Positions 49,268 to 58,877 of a stretch of DNA of 64,000 bases are shown piece after piece. The DNA is taken from positions 26,420-90,419 of the forward strand of contig NC_018308.1 of the NCBI RefSeq assembly GCF_000234665.1, written 5' to 3'. This stretch comes from Leishmania mexicana MHOM/GT/2001/U1103 (Eukaryota; Euglenozoa; Kinetoplastea; Trypanosomatida; Trypanosomatidae). A program made the translations under genes and the position numbers. The first letter of the stretch is position 1. Every line of letters begins with the position of its first letter. The notes under the pieces are model-generated. The model was given only the letters and a program-made list of their open reading frames with translations, made no database searches and had not been told where the DNA came from.

Positions 49268-50071
49268 ATGGCGCTGCCGCCTCCCGGCTCCTCCGCGTCA
49301 GCGTCGCCCAGCTCGTGCGACAAGGCCAGCTACTGCCTGCAGCAAGCACAGGCAGCGAAGGCGGCTGGTAACGCCGCACTGCAGGCCGGCAATCCACGCG
49401 GTGCCTCCTTCGAGTACAAGAAGGTGTACCTCTACCTCGCCGAGTACCTGCCATCAGATGTGGCTCAGTCAGCTTCCCCTGTTGCTCTGGGATACGGCAA
49501 TGGCGGTGCCAGCGACGCTGGTAGCAACAGTGGGCTCGTGCAGATGTTGCAGCAACAACAACGCCGCAAGCAACCGAAGAATGTGGCGGGGGGAGCGGTG
49601 ACTGGCAGGGAATCGTCAGCGTCGCCATCAATGGCGGAGGAGGCAGCGCTGCTCAAACTCCAGGAGGAGATGACACAGCTGTACGCCACGACCCTCAACA
49701 ATCTCGCGCTGGCCCACATGAAACTGGGGCGTTACCGAGAGGGGGTGAAGTGCGCGACGGCCGTGCTGGAGCAACCAGCGCTGCGAGCCGCCCTCGATGC
49801 CGGCGCGGAACAGTGCACCCCCGCTCGGTTCAGCGACACCCCGGCTGGCAAGGCGCTGCTGCGTCGCGCCGCCTGCTACGTCAAGCTCTCCAACTGGGCT
49901 CTGGCCGAGGCAGATGTTTGCACGCTGAGAAGAGCAGCAGCAGGAGCCGCTGCTGCCAGCGGTGGCGATGCCCTCGATGCGGCGGTGGTGCAGTTGGCGC
50001 AAGCGGTGGAGCAAGGCCGTAAGGCAGAGGCCGCCAAGGAGAAGAAAATGATGCAGCTTATGTTTGCGTAG
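49268..50071 (+). CDS. TPR-repeat protein
   Basis: A 267-residue protein with tetratricopeptide-like helical pairs. Residues about 15-62 read CDKASYCLQQAQAAKAAGN...ALQAGNP...YKKVYLYLAEYLP, a first TPR-like unit. Gly/Gln-rich residues about 70-115 form a loop. Residues about 135-170 (LYATTLNNLALAHMKLGRYR, then EGVKCATAVLEQ) are a good TPR unit, and residues 195-217 (GKALLRRAACYVKLSNWALA) a further one. A helical C-terminus ends in KEKKMMQLMF. The order resembles TPR co-chaperones and immunophilin-type TPR domains, but no chaperone clamp assignment is certain. Start is the first ATG. Confidence 0.75.
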   Translation: MALPPPGSSASASPSSCDKASYCLQQAQAAKAAGNAALQAGNPRGASFEYKKVYLYLAEYLPSDVAQSASPVALGYGNGGASDAGSNSGLVQMLQQQQRRKQPKNVAGGAVTGRESSASPSMAEEAALLKLQEEMTQLYATTLNNLALAHMKLGRYREGVKCATAVLEQPALRAALDAGAEQCTPARFSDTPAGKALLRRAACYVKLSNWALAEADVCTLRRAAAGAAAASGGDALDAAVVQLAQAVEQGRKAEAAKEKKMMQLMFA

Positions 50072-50343
50072 CGTCCGAGCGGTGGCGGTGCAGGGCGGAG
50101 GGAGGGGGAGGGGGCATGCAGACGCCCCACCCAAGAAATGGATGCGCCTCAGGGGCGAGGGGGGGAGCCTCCCCGCAAACCGTTTCTCGTTCGACCACTC
50201 GCACCACCAGCAACACCGAGAAGCCCCCTGCTGACCACCTAAAAAAGCGGTGCGTGCGCACATCAACGCCGGCACACACACACACAGTTGCATGCATGCG
50301 TACAGTGTGGCACATTGAAGTAGCAACCACGTGGGCGTCACAC

Positions 50344-50388
<45 letters not shown>

Positions 50389-50742
50389 GGTGCGGGCATG
50401 CAGACATGTCTTGTGTCTTCGCCTGCCGTATGCGGTCTGCTCGTTCCACCACCCACCCACTTCACCACTTCCTCTGTCTCTCCCTCTCCTCCCAACCCAT
50501 CAACCCCACCCCACCCCCTCCTCGCTTCACGAAACAATGTCACGCATCGCTTGCACGCCACACTGCAAGCGGTCTTCGTGGCGCGGTTGACGTGGTGAAG
50601 CACACGTTTTCTCGGCTGGTGCGTGTGTTGTTTGCTGTGCCTGCTCCAGTCTGCAGCGGGCAGAGAGGCGGTGGTGGAGCCCACCACCCAACCATACACC
50701 CCACAGACACCAGGGAAAGTCGGAAGCACATCAAAATAGAGG
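50072..50742. other. Intergenic spacer
   Basis: No gene supported. Contains the longest TG run of the window (50347-50385) and pyrimidine tracts at about 50448-50530. Confidence 0.55.
50347..50385. repeat. (TG)n microsatellite, 39 bp
   Basis: About 19 uninterrupted TG units, the longest dinucleotide repeat I see here. Probably length-polymorphic. Confidence 0.9.
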
Positions 50743-52185
50743 ATGCGGTGCTCTGCGCGGCGTGCCAACGTGGCGGCGCTGTACGAGTTCGTTGATGGCA
50801 ACTTCCTCAACAACAAGCGGCCCGCCATCCCGGGTGGGGCGTGGCCGCTGGAGAGCTTGCGCCGCAAGAGTCTTGCCGACCTGCAGCAAATATGGTTGTC
50901 CTTGCTGAAGGAGCGCAACATGCTGAGCACCATCAAAGAACACTACCTGAGGCATCAGGAGGAGCTTGGGGCGATGCCGGCGCCGTCGCGGCTGAAGATG
51001 GTAGAGGAGTCGATGGAAAATGTGAAGAAGGTCGTGAAGGAGCGCGACGCCGAGGCGACGGCCGAGGCCGTGCGCATCTTCAAGGAGCGTCTCGCCAAAG
51101 GCATCTACCGCTACCCACCAGGGCCGCCACCCCCACCTGGGGCCCACGATCCGACGAGCACGGTGAAGCTGGTGCTGAGTCGCCGCGTCGACGAGGAGCG
51201 GCTGCGGGAGTTGCTTGGCCGCTTCGACGTGTTTGAGGCGCACAAGGGCATTGTGACGCTCACGATGCAGCTGCCCGAGGAAGTCCTGACGCAGAAGCGC
51301 GATGCGGAGCAACTGTGGCAGCAGTACATGGCAGAGCGGCGCGATGTGGAGGAGTACTACAAGTGGCCGGGCAGCAGCACGGGGAATGCCGAGTCGGCAA
51401 GTGTGTACGACCACACGGTGGTGGAGCTTGCCCCGGGGGTGTACAGTGGACACGGCGGCACATCAGCAGAAGAGTCGAACTGTGCGGGCGACAGCAACGC
51501 CGGCGCTCACGGCGTCGTCCAGGCAGCGCGGCTGTCGGTGCCACCACCCAAGACCCGGCCCCCGCCCCCGCGCAGCCCACTCGACCACATCAAGTACCAG
51601 CAGCGCTCTGTTCTCAGCAAGGCGGTCATTCAGCTCGGCTACTTCCCCAACATCACGACAACGGCGCCGCGGTTCACCAAGGCGGATGACGTGCCGCGTC
51701 CCGTACACCCGGACGAAATCGAGGGTCCGTGGGAGGTGCGCGTCACCTACGACACAAAGGACGGACTGGCCTACGTGCAGTCTCTCGCCCTGACGTCCAT
51801 CGACGGTGCCGCTGTGCTCTCCGTGGAGGAGGAGTTTCCCGCAGCGGCGCAGCCGTACGCTGCCGTGGACCCGGCCTACCAGGAGGCCGTCCGCTGCGAG
51901 ATGGCGCAGGAAGAGACCCTGATGAAGTGGCCGAACGTGCCAGCGTGGAAGTACCAGTACGACCTCTACACCAAGAAGCACATTGCCCAGGTGGTGCAGC
52001 ACAACTACTCGAACGTGGTCGACTACATTGACCGCGAGGTGCTCCTGACCGGTCGCTCCGTCTGGGAGTCACCGATCGACATCGACCCCACGTGCGGCGG
52101 CATGAAGTCGGTGCCGGCGCACGCGAAGAAGCCAAAGCGTTACATGACACACGGCTTGGGCGAGGTCGGGGTGACGGACATCTAG
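50743..52185 (+). CDS. Mitochondrial large-subunit ribosomal protein uL29m (MRP-L47)
   Basis: A 480-residue mitoribosomal protein. Residues about 35-100 match the L47/uL29m domain: WPLESLRRKSLADLQQIW, then LLKERNMLSTIKE, the conserved Arg-Lys-Ser ... Asp-Leu ... Leu-Leu-Lys-Glu-Arg-Asn signature. The remaining ~380 residues are an extension, as is usual for the protein-rich trypanosomatid mitoribosome, with a Pro-rich segment (about 125-135) and a conserved-looking C-terminal region (WKYQYDLYTKKHIAQVVQHN). It would sit near the polypeptide exit of the large subunit. The short N-terminus with MRCSARRANVAALYE is compatible with import. Start is the first ATG. Confidence 0.88.
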   Translation: MRCSARRANVAALYEFVDGNFLNNKRPAIPGGAWPLESLRRKSLADLQQIWLSLLKERNMLSTIKEHYLRHQEELGAMPAPSRLKMVEESMENVKKVVKERDAEATAEAVRIFKERLAKGIYRYPPGPPPPPGAHDPTSTVKLVLSRRVDEERLRELLGRFDVFEAHKGIVTLTMQLPEEVLTQKRDAEQLWQQYMAERRDVEEYYKWPGSSTGNAESASVYDHTVVELAPGVYSGHGGTSAEESNCAGDSNAGAHGVVQAARLSVPPPKTRPPPPRSPLDHIKYQQRSVLSKAVIQLGYFPNITTTAPRFTKADDVPRPVHPDEIEGPWEVRVTYDTKDGLAYVQSLALTSIDGAAVLSVEEEFPAAAQPYAAVDPAYQEAVRCEMAQEETLMKWPNVPAWKYQYDLYTKKHIAQVVQHNYSNVVDYIDREVLLTGRSVWESPIDIDPTCGGMKSVPAHAKKPKRYMTHGLGEVGVTDI

Positions 52186-52988
52186 GGGAAGAAAGGTGAC
52201 CATGGTGCTGCTACCAGTGGTGCTTGGTTGTGTCAAGGTGGGAGGCGGGGGTGTTCGAGACCGTGCGAAGAATATGTGTTCAATGTGTGTGTGTGTGTGT
52301 GTGTGTGTGCGGGCGCGCGACTCACAGAGATGCAGAAGGAATGGGCGGGGGGAATGGACGGACGTGGAAAAACAAAGGGAACCCCAGAGACGCACCCGCC
52401 CCCCTCCCCCGCCTCTCTCGACACCGTCGCGTGCGCCTCCGCCGCAGGTGGCTTAACATCACAGCAATCAACGGAGCAAAGGTATTAAGGTCTCAGACCG
52501 TCGATCCGTGACGCGTGCAGCTAAGCTGTGTGTGCGTGTATGTGTGTGTGTGTGTTGATCGCATCACAGAATAGTCGGTGGGGAAGGTCGGCGTTGTCGC
52601 GGCAGTGTATGCGTGCGCATCTGTTCAGGATAGCGAGAACGAAGATGGGCATATCGCGTAGAGCTGGAGGCGACCCCGCTGCGCACCTTCGCGCGCCGTC
52701 CAGTAGGCAACGAAGAGGGGGTGGATGGGGGCGGGTTGCCATGTGCGCCCTCAGCGCCGTCACCCCACCCCCACATCGGACTTCATGGTGATCCCACTCC
52801 CTCCTCTCTTCTCTCCTACCCAAACACGTATGTGTGGCGTATGGCCGGCTGGCTGCCACGGAGGGGTGGGGCCTGTCGTTGATGGAAACACGCTCGAGCA
52901 CACACACACCCACAAACATAGAGCGCGCGGGAGAGGTCAAGAGGGTGCTCGTCAAGCATTTCACTCGGCATTTTTTTCTCTGCGCACG
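52186..52988. other. Spacer and leader of the AMP-deaminase-like gene
   Basis: TG run at about 52284-52309 and another near 52530-52555. A pyrimidine tract at 52792-52820 is followed by the first AG at 52862-52863, the likely spliced-leader site. That would exclude the in-frame ATG at 52725 and place a short uORF in the leader. Confidence 0.5.
52792..52820 (+). promoter_or_regulatory. Candidate polypyrimidine tract for trans-splicing of the AMP-deaminase-like mRNA
   Basis: Nearly pure C/T stretch with the first downstream AG at 52862-52863. Trypanosomatids usually use the first AG after such a tract. If so, translation starts at 52989 rather than 52725. Confidence 0.4.
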
Positions 52989-52992
52989 ATGA
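52882..52992 (+). other. Candidate upstream ORF overlapping the main start (ATGA)
   Basis: A 36-codon frame from ATG 52882 ends at TGA 52990-52992, overlapping the main ATG (52989-52991) in an ATGA. It is the first ATG after the predicted splice site. It has no protein-like feature, so any role would be in translational control. Confidence 0.4.
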
Positions 52993-55900
52993 GTGGCCAC
53001 GCCACGGAAGAGGCCAGCAGCCTCCTCTCCACCAGCGGCCACGCGGGGCGGCAGCGCAGCACCTCTATCGTGGGCGCAGAGGGCCGCGCCGACAACAGCA
53101 GCGGCAGTGGCAGCTCCACTGCAGCCTTTCACAGCAGCAGTTGCGCGGGTGCCACCCCTAGTGCTGGTGGTGTTGCATCCGGCGGGCCTCTCACGTCGTG
53201 GCGCCGATCCCTATCACCTTTCAGCGCCGCAACTGCCTTGAGCGGTGGCTGTGCGCCCATCACCACCGTCCACAGTAACAGTGGCGTCGGCGGTGGAGCG
53301 TCAACGCAGTCGCGTCTACGGCCGTCATCCCTGCAGCACTGTCGAGCGTCTAGTGTTGTATGGGGTGGACTGGTGAGCGCGCGCGGTGGCACAGCGGCAG
53401 CCGGCAGCAGCAACACCAACGCGTCCGCGGTGACCAATGTATATACGCTGCAGCTTCCGGGCGACGACGGTGGCATTGAGATGGCCGCGGCACAAGCCCC
53501 GCTGCTGGCTGCACTGCGCATGCGTGAAACGTATAAGGGCGTTGACAAGGGCCAGTGCGAAGTGGGCGTTGGCAGCACCGGCAGCGGCGCATCCAACAGC
53601 CTCACCAGTGCCGCCGCTTTGGCTGCCGAGGCGAGCCGCACCACGCATCCAATGCAAGGTGTCCCGCACCCCCCCCAACCCGCATCCCAGGCGCAGCACC
53701 AGCAAGTCCCCTCACCACCGCTCATGACGGGGCCCACCACCCTGCAGCAGGTGGACGGCGTTTTCTACTGGTCGGACGAGAAGACGCCAATCGCCTCGTG
53801 GGCAGAGTTCCGCGCCGACGTGCTTGCGCTGGCGGCGTGCGTGCAAGACCCCTCCTGCGTTGCGGCGAGCAAGTACCGCCTCGAAGTGCTGGAGGAGAAG
53901 TACCACCTCCATCGGCTCTACAACGCCGACGTCGAGGAGAACAGCGACCACTACCGCCGCGGTGGCGGCCTCTTCGCGAACGCCTGCCGCGTCGATACCT
54001 GTGTCGGAGCCACAACCGCAATGAACGCTCAGGCGCTGGTTGAGTATATCCAGCGCACCGTTGACGAGCGCGGCGACGACATTGTCGGCGTGTCTGACAG
54101 CACACCACTGGGAAGTGCGTTGGGCACGGCAGGTGCCAGTGGCGGCGGCGGCGTTGTGGGAGCGCAGGGTGGGGAGCAGCTGACGCTGGCTCGCGTCTGC
54201 GAGCTGCTCGACTTCCCCGAACCCTACCTACTGACGGTGGAAGGGCTCGGCCTCCACCCGTCGGTGAACCGCGCCTTGCCGTACTACGACGCGCTGGACC
54301 CCTCGATGAACGGCGGTGGCCGCAACAGCGCCGCGCTGCTTCGCCTTTTTCTCTCCCTTGACCAACCCCCACAGTGGGGGGCGTATCTGGCGGGTGTGGT
54401 GCTGCCGTGCCTGAGGCGCAACGAGCTGCGCACGGGCGGCGTCCAAGCGACGGAGATGACTCTCGAGATCACGGGTGCGCTCCCCCAGGAATGGGAAAAC
54501 ACGGCCGCGTGGGTTCGAGCGCACGAGCTCGACAGCTTCTGTAGCAACCAGTTCCAGCTTGCCTTCCCAGTCACGAAGTGGTGCAGCCGCGGCGGCAGCG
54601 TCGGGAGTAGGGCATTCTCCCTCTTCGACATGCACGTCGGCCGCGCATACAGCGGTGAGGCGTGCGATGACCACTCGGTCACCGCCAACGACATGCACGG
54701 CGTCAGCCGCGGCCCCTCTGACTCGGTGGCCAACGGGAACGCCGCCTCTGCTGCAGCCCTCCCACCCGGCGCGAGTCCTGACGAGGCGCTGAACTACGAC
54801 AACTACCAGCAGCTGCTCGACCACATATTCCTCCCCCTCTTCATGGCCACTCTGGCGCCGGAGGACCCGAAGTACGTCGACCTCGCAACACTGCTGCAGC
54901 ACACCGGTGCTGTCCTCCTTACCGGTAATGAGAACGCGGACGTCATGGGCAGCACCGCCGCGGGCGGTGGTGGGCGCGGATGTGCAGGCGGCAGTCGCGC
55001 GGATGGTGGCGCCGCAGCCGGCAAGGCCGCGGCGCTGCACGTGGACGCGATGAGCACCGACTGGCGACGTCGTCCGGCTGACACGCCGTACACGGAGCCC
55101 GTCTCTCTCACGTACCTCTGCTACTACATCTGGGCGAACCTATGCTCACTGAACGCGCTGCGCCGCCGTCGTGGGCAGAACGTGCTGCAACTACGTGTCG
55201 TGGCATCCAGTGCCACAATGCCAAACACGTCCTCGGGGTACGACGCGAGTCTGCTGCTGCTGTCGTACCTCATCGCCGACCTCGTCGTCGACGCCGTCGC
55301 GCTGGACCGGCAGCCGGTACTGCAGTACCTCTACGGTCTTCACCAGATCGGCGTGGCCATGTGCCCCATCGCCCGCAGCAGTCTCGGCACAACAAGCCTG
55401 GACGAGCACCCTGTGGCACGACTGCTGTGGCGCGGCCTGTGCATCTCGCTCTGCACCCTCAACCCTCTATACTACCACTCCTCACAGGAGCCACTGTTGG
55501 AGGAATACACGATGGCGGCAAAGATGCACCGCCTCTCACCGACCGACATCAGCGAGATGGCGCTGCACTCAGTGTGCATGTCCTCGTTCGAAGACGACGT
55601 GAAGGCGTCATGGATCGGCGCAGGGCTCCTGCGCGACGGGTGGCGGGCAAACACGGTCGAGCTGACCAGCGTACCGACGGCGCGGCTGCAGCTGCGCCAC
55701 GAGTCATGGACGGCGGAGCGTAAGCTGCTGCTCCTGCCGTCCAGCTCACCGGTAGGCTTCCCTATAGGGGCCGCAGCGTCCGTCGCCGAGATCGGGTCGC
55801 CGTTGGACGGGACGCAGAGCGTGGTCACCCGCGACATGGCCACAGCACCGAGGCGTTTCACCACTACACTGCCGCCGCATCGGCACGCATCCTGCGTCTT

Positions 55901-58877
55901 GACCCCGGATGGGCAAGCGGGCATGGGCTCGACGGGCGGGGCAGCTGCTGCACTCCAGTCCCAGGCGCCGTACGCCGTGCTGGATCCCGCCGTTGACTTT
56001 CCGCGCGCCACCCTCATTGGTCCCTTCGACCGCGACATCCAAAATGCCCACCTCGTGCAGGCGCTGCATCGTGCCCTGGACCTGCGCCACCAGTACTGCT
56101 CGCTGCCCCTACCACCCGAGCCTTCCTCCAGCGCTGCCGCCGCCGCTGGCGACTCGGTGAGCAGCAGTGACGCCAAGGCCGGCTGGCTGGCGACGCTGAC
56201 TCACGACCCGCACGCGGTACTGCCGCACCCAACACAGTCGATGAGCTGGGCCTTCAAGGGCACCGTGCCGTCGTCGTCGCAGCATAATAGGATGAGCGGC
56301 GGACATGCCGCTGGCGCCACCGGCGCGTCCTCGATGGTGCACGGCGCCAGCTCGTACCTGGAGTTTGACGAGGACGAGTGGAAGTACAAGACAGTGGAGG
56401 GCATCATTGTGCCGCATGAGGTGCACCAGATTCCGCGCCTGCCGCAGGACATGTACCACTACACGGAGTTCTGCAATCACGTGGAGGAAATACGTCGCCT
56501 CATCGACAACATCCGCGTCCGCGACTTTGCACTGCGGCGGCTGCAGCTGCTGGAGCACCGCTTCAAGCTGCACGCGGCGGTGAATCATAGCCGTGAGCTT
56601 GGCAGCACAGCGGCGCGTGCGTCGCACAACCGTGACTTTTATCAATCGACCAAGGTGGACAACAACATCCGCATGGAGACAGGTATGACGGCGCGCCAGC
56701 TTCTTGCCTTCATCGTGGACAAGGCAACGCACAACGGTGACGATATTGTGTCACACCCCAAAGGCAAGGAGCCGCAGACGCTGCGCCAGCTCCTTGCGGA
56801 CCTGCACATCACGGCGGACTCGCTGACGGTGGACGACTTGAACGTGCAAGCCGGTGCAACATCGAGCGACGGCGGTGCACCGCAGAATCTGTTTGCGTCG
56901 GAGGGGCAGCAGCAGGACGAGCTGCTGACGCTACTGTTGAAGACGGACAACCAAATGAATGGCCGCTACTTCGCGGAGCTGACGAAGCGCACCTTCGAGG
57001 AGCTGTCGCGCGATCAGCACACCTTCTCGGAGAGCCGACTATCCGTCTACGGCGCCAGTGCCGAGGAATGGGCGCTGCTGTCGCACTGGTTCGACACCCA
57101 CGGTATGTCCTCCTCGCACAACCAGTGGGTGGTGCAGGTGCCGCGCATCTACAGCTCCCTCCGCAAAGCAGGCCGAGTCGCCAGCTTCGCCGAATACCTC
57201 GAGCACGTCTTCGAGCCCCTGTGGCGCATCTCGCTGCACCCAAACAGCGACCCGCGTCTTTTCCACTTCATCAACCACATTGCCGCCTTTGACTGCGTCG
57301 AGGATGAGCGGCGGCCGGACGTCCCGCTGCACCTGGCAATGCGCTCCCCGCACGAGTGGACAACGGAGGACGAGCCACCGTACAACTACTACCTCTACCA
57401 CCTGTACGCCAATCTGCGCTCGCTGAACCGCTTCCGGCAGCGGCGCCGCTTCTCGGTCTTCTCCTTCCGTCCCAGCTGCGGCGAGGCCGGCAGCGTCGAC
57501 CACCTTATTGGCGGCTTTCTGCTGGCGCAGGGCATCAACTACGGCGTGCGCCTCGCCGACAGCACGCCGCTGCAGTACCTCTTCTACTTGGCCCAGATTG
57601 GTGTGACGCTGAGCCCGCTCAGCAACAACACGAAGCTGCAGTTGAACTACCTGCACAACCCCTTCCCGCAGCTCTTCAAGCGTGGGCTGCGCGTCTCACT
57701 CGGCACGGACAGTCCGCTGCTCTACCACCACACGCAGGAGCCGCTGCTCGAGGAGTACTCTATCGCCTCCAAGATATGGAAGCTGAGCCCGAACGACCTC
57801 TCCGAGGTGGCGCGCAACAGCGTGCTGCTGTCGAACTTCAGTGTGCGGTTCAAGGAGGAGAAGCTCGGCGCCATGCATTTCCTTTCCAGTAGCGCCGGCA
57901 ACGACGTTGCCAAGACGCGCCTGTCCGACGTGCGCGTCGCGTACCGCTTCGAGGCGTATCACACGGAGGTGGGCTTCCTTGAGTATATCTCCGGTTTGCA
58001 CTTTCACCGCGCGCTGCTGACGCTCAAAATGGAGGCGCAGTGCATGCAACTGTACGGCGTCAACACGGGCGACAGAAGCAGCAGCAGCAGTACCGGTGCC
58101 GGCGTTGTCGGCCTCATCGACAAAACCCCGAAGGAGGCAGACCTTGTGCAACTGGAGGTGCAGCGCACGTGCATGCAGCAGCAGCTGCGGGAGCTGACCA
58201 GCGCCGTCAGCGAGCTCCACAGGCAAAACCGGCTCCTCACAACGAAGCTCGCGGAGGAGAAGGAGCGTGATCAGCTGGCGGCGCAGCTGCGCCGCCACCG
58301 GGTGGATGCCAAGTTACGTGAGCTGCAAAGTCTCGTGACGCAGAAGGAAGCGCGCGCGCACGCAAGCGCAGTAGCAGCAACACCAGCAGAGCACCAGCAG
58401 CCTCAGGATACGCCGGACGACGATGAAGGCAGTGTGCATGCCGACAGGAGCCACGTTCCATCCGTCCCTCATCAGCTGTCGCCGTCGCCGCTCTCCTCTG
58501 GGTCGCTGCGGGCAGGTCTGGCGGCTGTGAGCATGCCACCAGCTGCAGCGGTGCCTGCCGCTGCGCCCAGTGCCCTGCCACCACCGTCTTCGCCAACTCC
58601 TCACGGACCGGCCGACAACACCAACAGTATACTGTGCACTCGCAAGCAGCTGCTGCAGCAGCAGCAGCAGCAGGGCGACGCCGTGGCGCAGACACGTCGA
58701 CTGCTTGCGCACACGGAGTCTCTATGGCGCACCTACCCCGTGCAGGCCGACGGCCTGCACGGGGCGGATGGCGGCAGGGGCAAGCAACCGACCCCGCAGC
58801 TGCCTCCGTTGGAAGCCACCGCCACCACCTCTTCCTCGCAGCCATCGGCGTCACCCGCGTCACTGCGCAAGCGATGA
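52989..58877 (+). CDS. Tandem double AMP-deaminase-like protein, probably catalytically inactive
   Basis: A 1962-residue protein with two AMP-deaminase-type domains. Domain 2 (about 1130-1680) keeps the family skeleton: FYQSTKVD, then LSVYGASAEEW, YNYYLYHLYANLRSLNRFR, LQYLFYLAQIGVTLSPLSNN and EPLLEEYSIASKIWKLSPND. The zinc HxH is N1226-I-R1228; the HCGEAG His is Ser1496 (catalytic Glu1499 kept); the DD pair is D1574-S1575. Domain 1 (about 255-890) is more diverged: HxH is C338/G340, GEAG is absent, DD is L824-N825, yet LQYLYGLHQIGVAMCPI and EPLLEEYTMAAK remain. The N-terminus (1-250) and C-terminus (a coiled coil about 1705-1790, then Pro/Gln-rich) are low complexity. I start at 52989; an in-frame ATG at 52725 would add 88 residues. 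A regulatory or scaffold role is likely. Confidence 0.85.
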   Translation: MSGHATEEASSLLSTSGHAGRQRSTSIVGAEGRADNSSGSGSSTAAFHSSSCAGATPSAGGVASGGPLTSWRRSLSPFSAATALSGGCAPITTVHSNSGVGGGASTQSRLRPSSLQHCRASSVVWGGLVSARGGTAAAGSSNTNASAVTNVYTLQLPGDDGGIEMAAAQAPLLAALRMRETYKGVDKGQCEVGVGSTGSGASNSLTSAAALAAEASRTTHPMQGVPHPPQPASQAQHQQVPSPPLMTGPTTLQQVDGVFYWSDEKTPIASWAEFRADVLALAACVQDPSCVAASKYRLEVLEEKYHLHRLYNADVEENSDHYRRGGGLFANACRVDTCVGATTAMNAQALVEYIQRTVDERGDDIVGVSDSTPLGSALGTAGASGGGGVVGAQGGEQLTLARVCELLDFPEPYLLTVEGLGLHPSVNRALPYYDALDPSMNGGGRNSAALLRLFLSLDQPPQWGAYLAGVVLPCLRRNELRTGGVQATEMTLEITGALPQEWENTAAWVRAHELDSFCSNQFQLAFPVTKWCSRGGSVGSRAFSLFDMHVGRAYSGEACDDHSVTANDMHGVSRGPSDSVANGNAASAAALPPGASPDEALNYDNYQQLLDHIFLPLFMATLAPEDPKYVDLATLLQHTGAVLLTGNENADVMGSTAAGGGGRGCAGGSRADGGAAAGKAAALHVDAMSTDWRRRPADTPYTEPVSLTYLCYYIWANLCSLNALRRRRGQNVLQLRVVASSATMPNTSSGYDASLLLLSYLIADLVVDAVALDRQPVLQYLYGLHQIGVAMCPIARSSLGTTSLDEHPVARLLWRGLCISLCTLNPLYYHSSQEPLLEEYTMAAKMHRLSPTDISEMALHSVCMSSFEDDVKASWIGAGLLRDGWRANTVELTSVPTARLQLRHESWTAERKLLLLPSSSPVGFPIGAAASVAEIGSPLDGTQSVVTRDMATAPRRFTTTLPPHRHASCVLTPDGQAGMGSTGGAAAALQSQAPYAVLDPAVDFPRATLIGPFDRDIQNAHLVQALHRALDLRHQYCSLPLPPEPSSSAAAAAGDSVSSSDAKAGWLATLTHDPHAVLPHPTQSMSWAFKGTVPSSSQHNRMSGGHAAGATGASSMVHGASSYLEFDEDEWKYKTVEGIIVPHEVHQIPRLPQDMYHYTEFCNHVEEIRRLIDNIRVRDFALRRLQLLEHRFKLHAAVNHSRELGSTAARASHNRDFYQSTKVDNNIRMETGMTARQLLAFIVDKATHNGDDIVSHPKGKEPQTLRQLLADLHITADSLTVDDLNVQAGATSSDGGAPQNLFASEGQQQDELLTLLLKTDNQMNGRYFAELTKRTFEELSRDQHTFSESRLSVYGASAEEWALLSHWFDTHGMSSSHNQWVVQVPRIYSSLRKAGRVASFAEYLEHVFEPLWRISLHPNSDPRLFHFINHIAAFDCVEDERRPDVPLHLAMRSPHEWTTEDEPPYNYYLYHLYANLRSLNRFRQRRRFSVFSFRPSCGEAGSVDHLIGGFLLAQGINYGVRLADSTPLQYLFYLAQIGVTLSPLSNNTKLQLNYLHNPFPQLFKRGLRVSLGTDSPLLYHHTQEPLLEEYSIASKIWKLSPNDLSEVARNSVLLSNFSVRFKEEKLGAMHFLSSSAGNDVAKTRLSDVRVAYRFEAYHTEVGFLEYISGLHFHRALLTLKMEAQCMQLYGVNTGDRSSSSSTGAGVVGLIDKTPKEADLVQLEVQRTCMQQQLRELTSAVSELHRQNRLLTTKLAEEKERDQLAAQLRRHRVDAKLRELQSLVTQKEARAHASAVAATPAEHQQPQDTPDDDEGSVHADRSHVPSVPHQLSPSPLSSGSLRAGLAAVSMPPAAAVPAAAPSALPPPSSPTPHGPADNTNSILCTRKQLLQQQQQQGDAVAQTRRLLAHTESLWRTYPVQADGLHGADGGRGKQPTPQLPPLEATATTSSSQPSASPASLRKR

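Noticed and set aside
52725..52988. In-frame ATG 88 codons upstream in the AMP-deaminase-like gene
   Set aside because: A polypyrimidine tract and candidate splice AG lie downstream of it, so the ATG is probably not in the mature mRNA. Not fully excluded.
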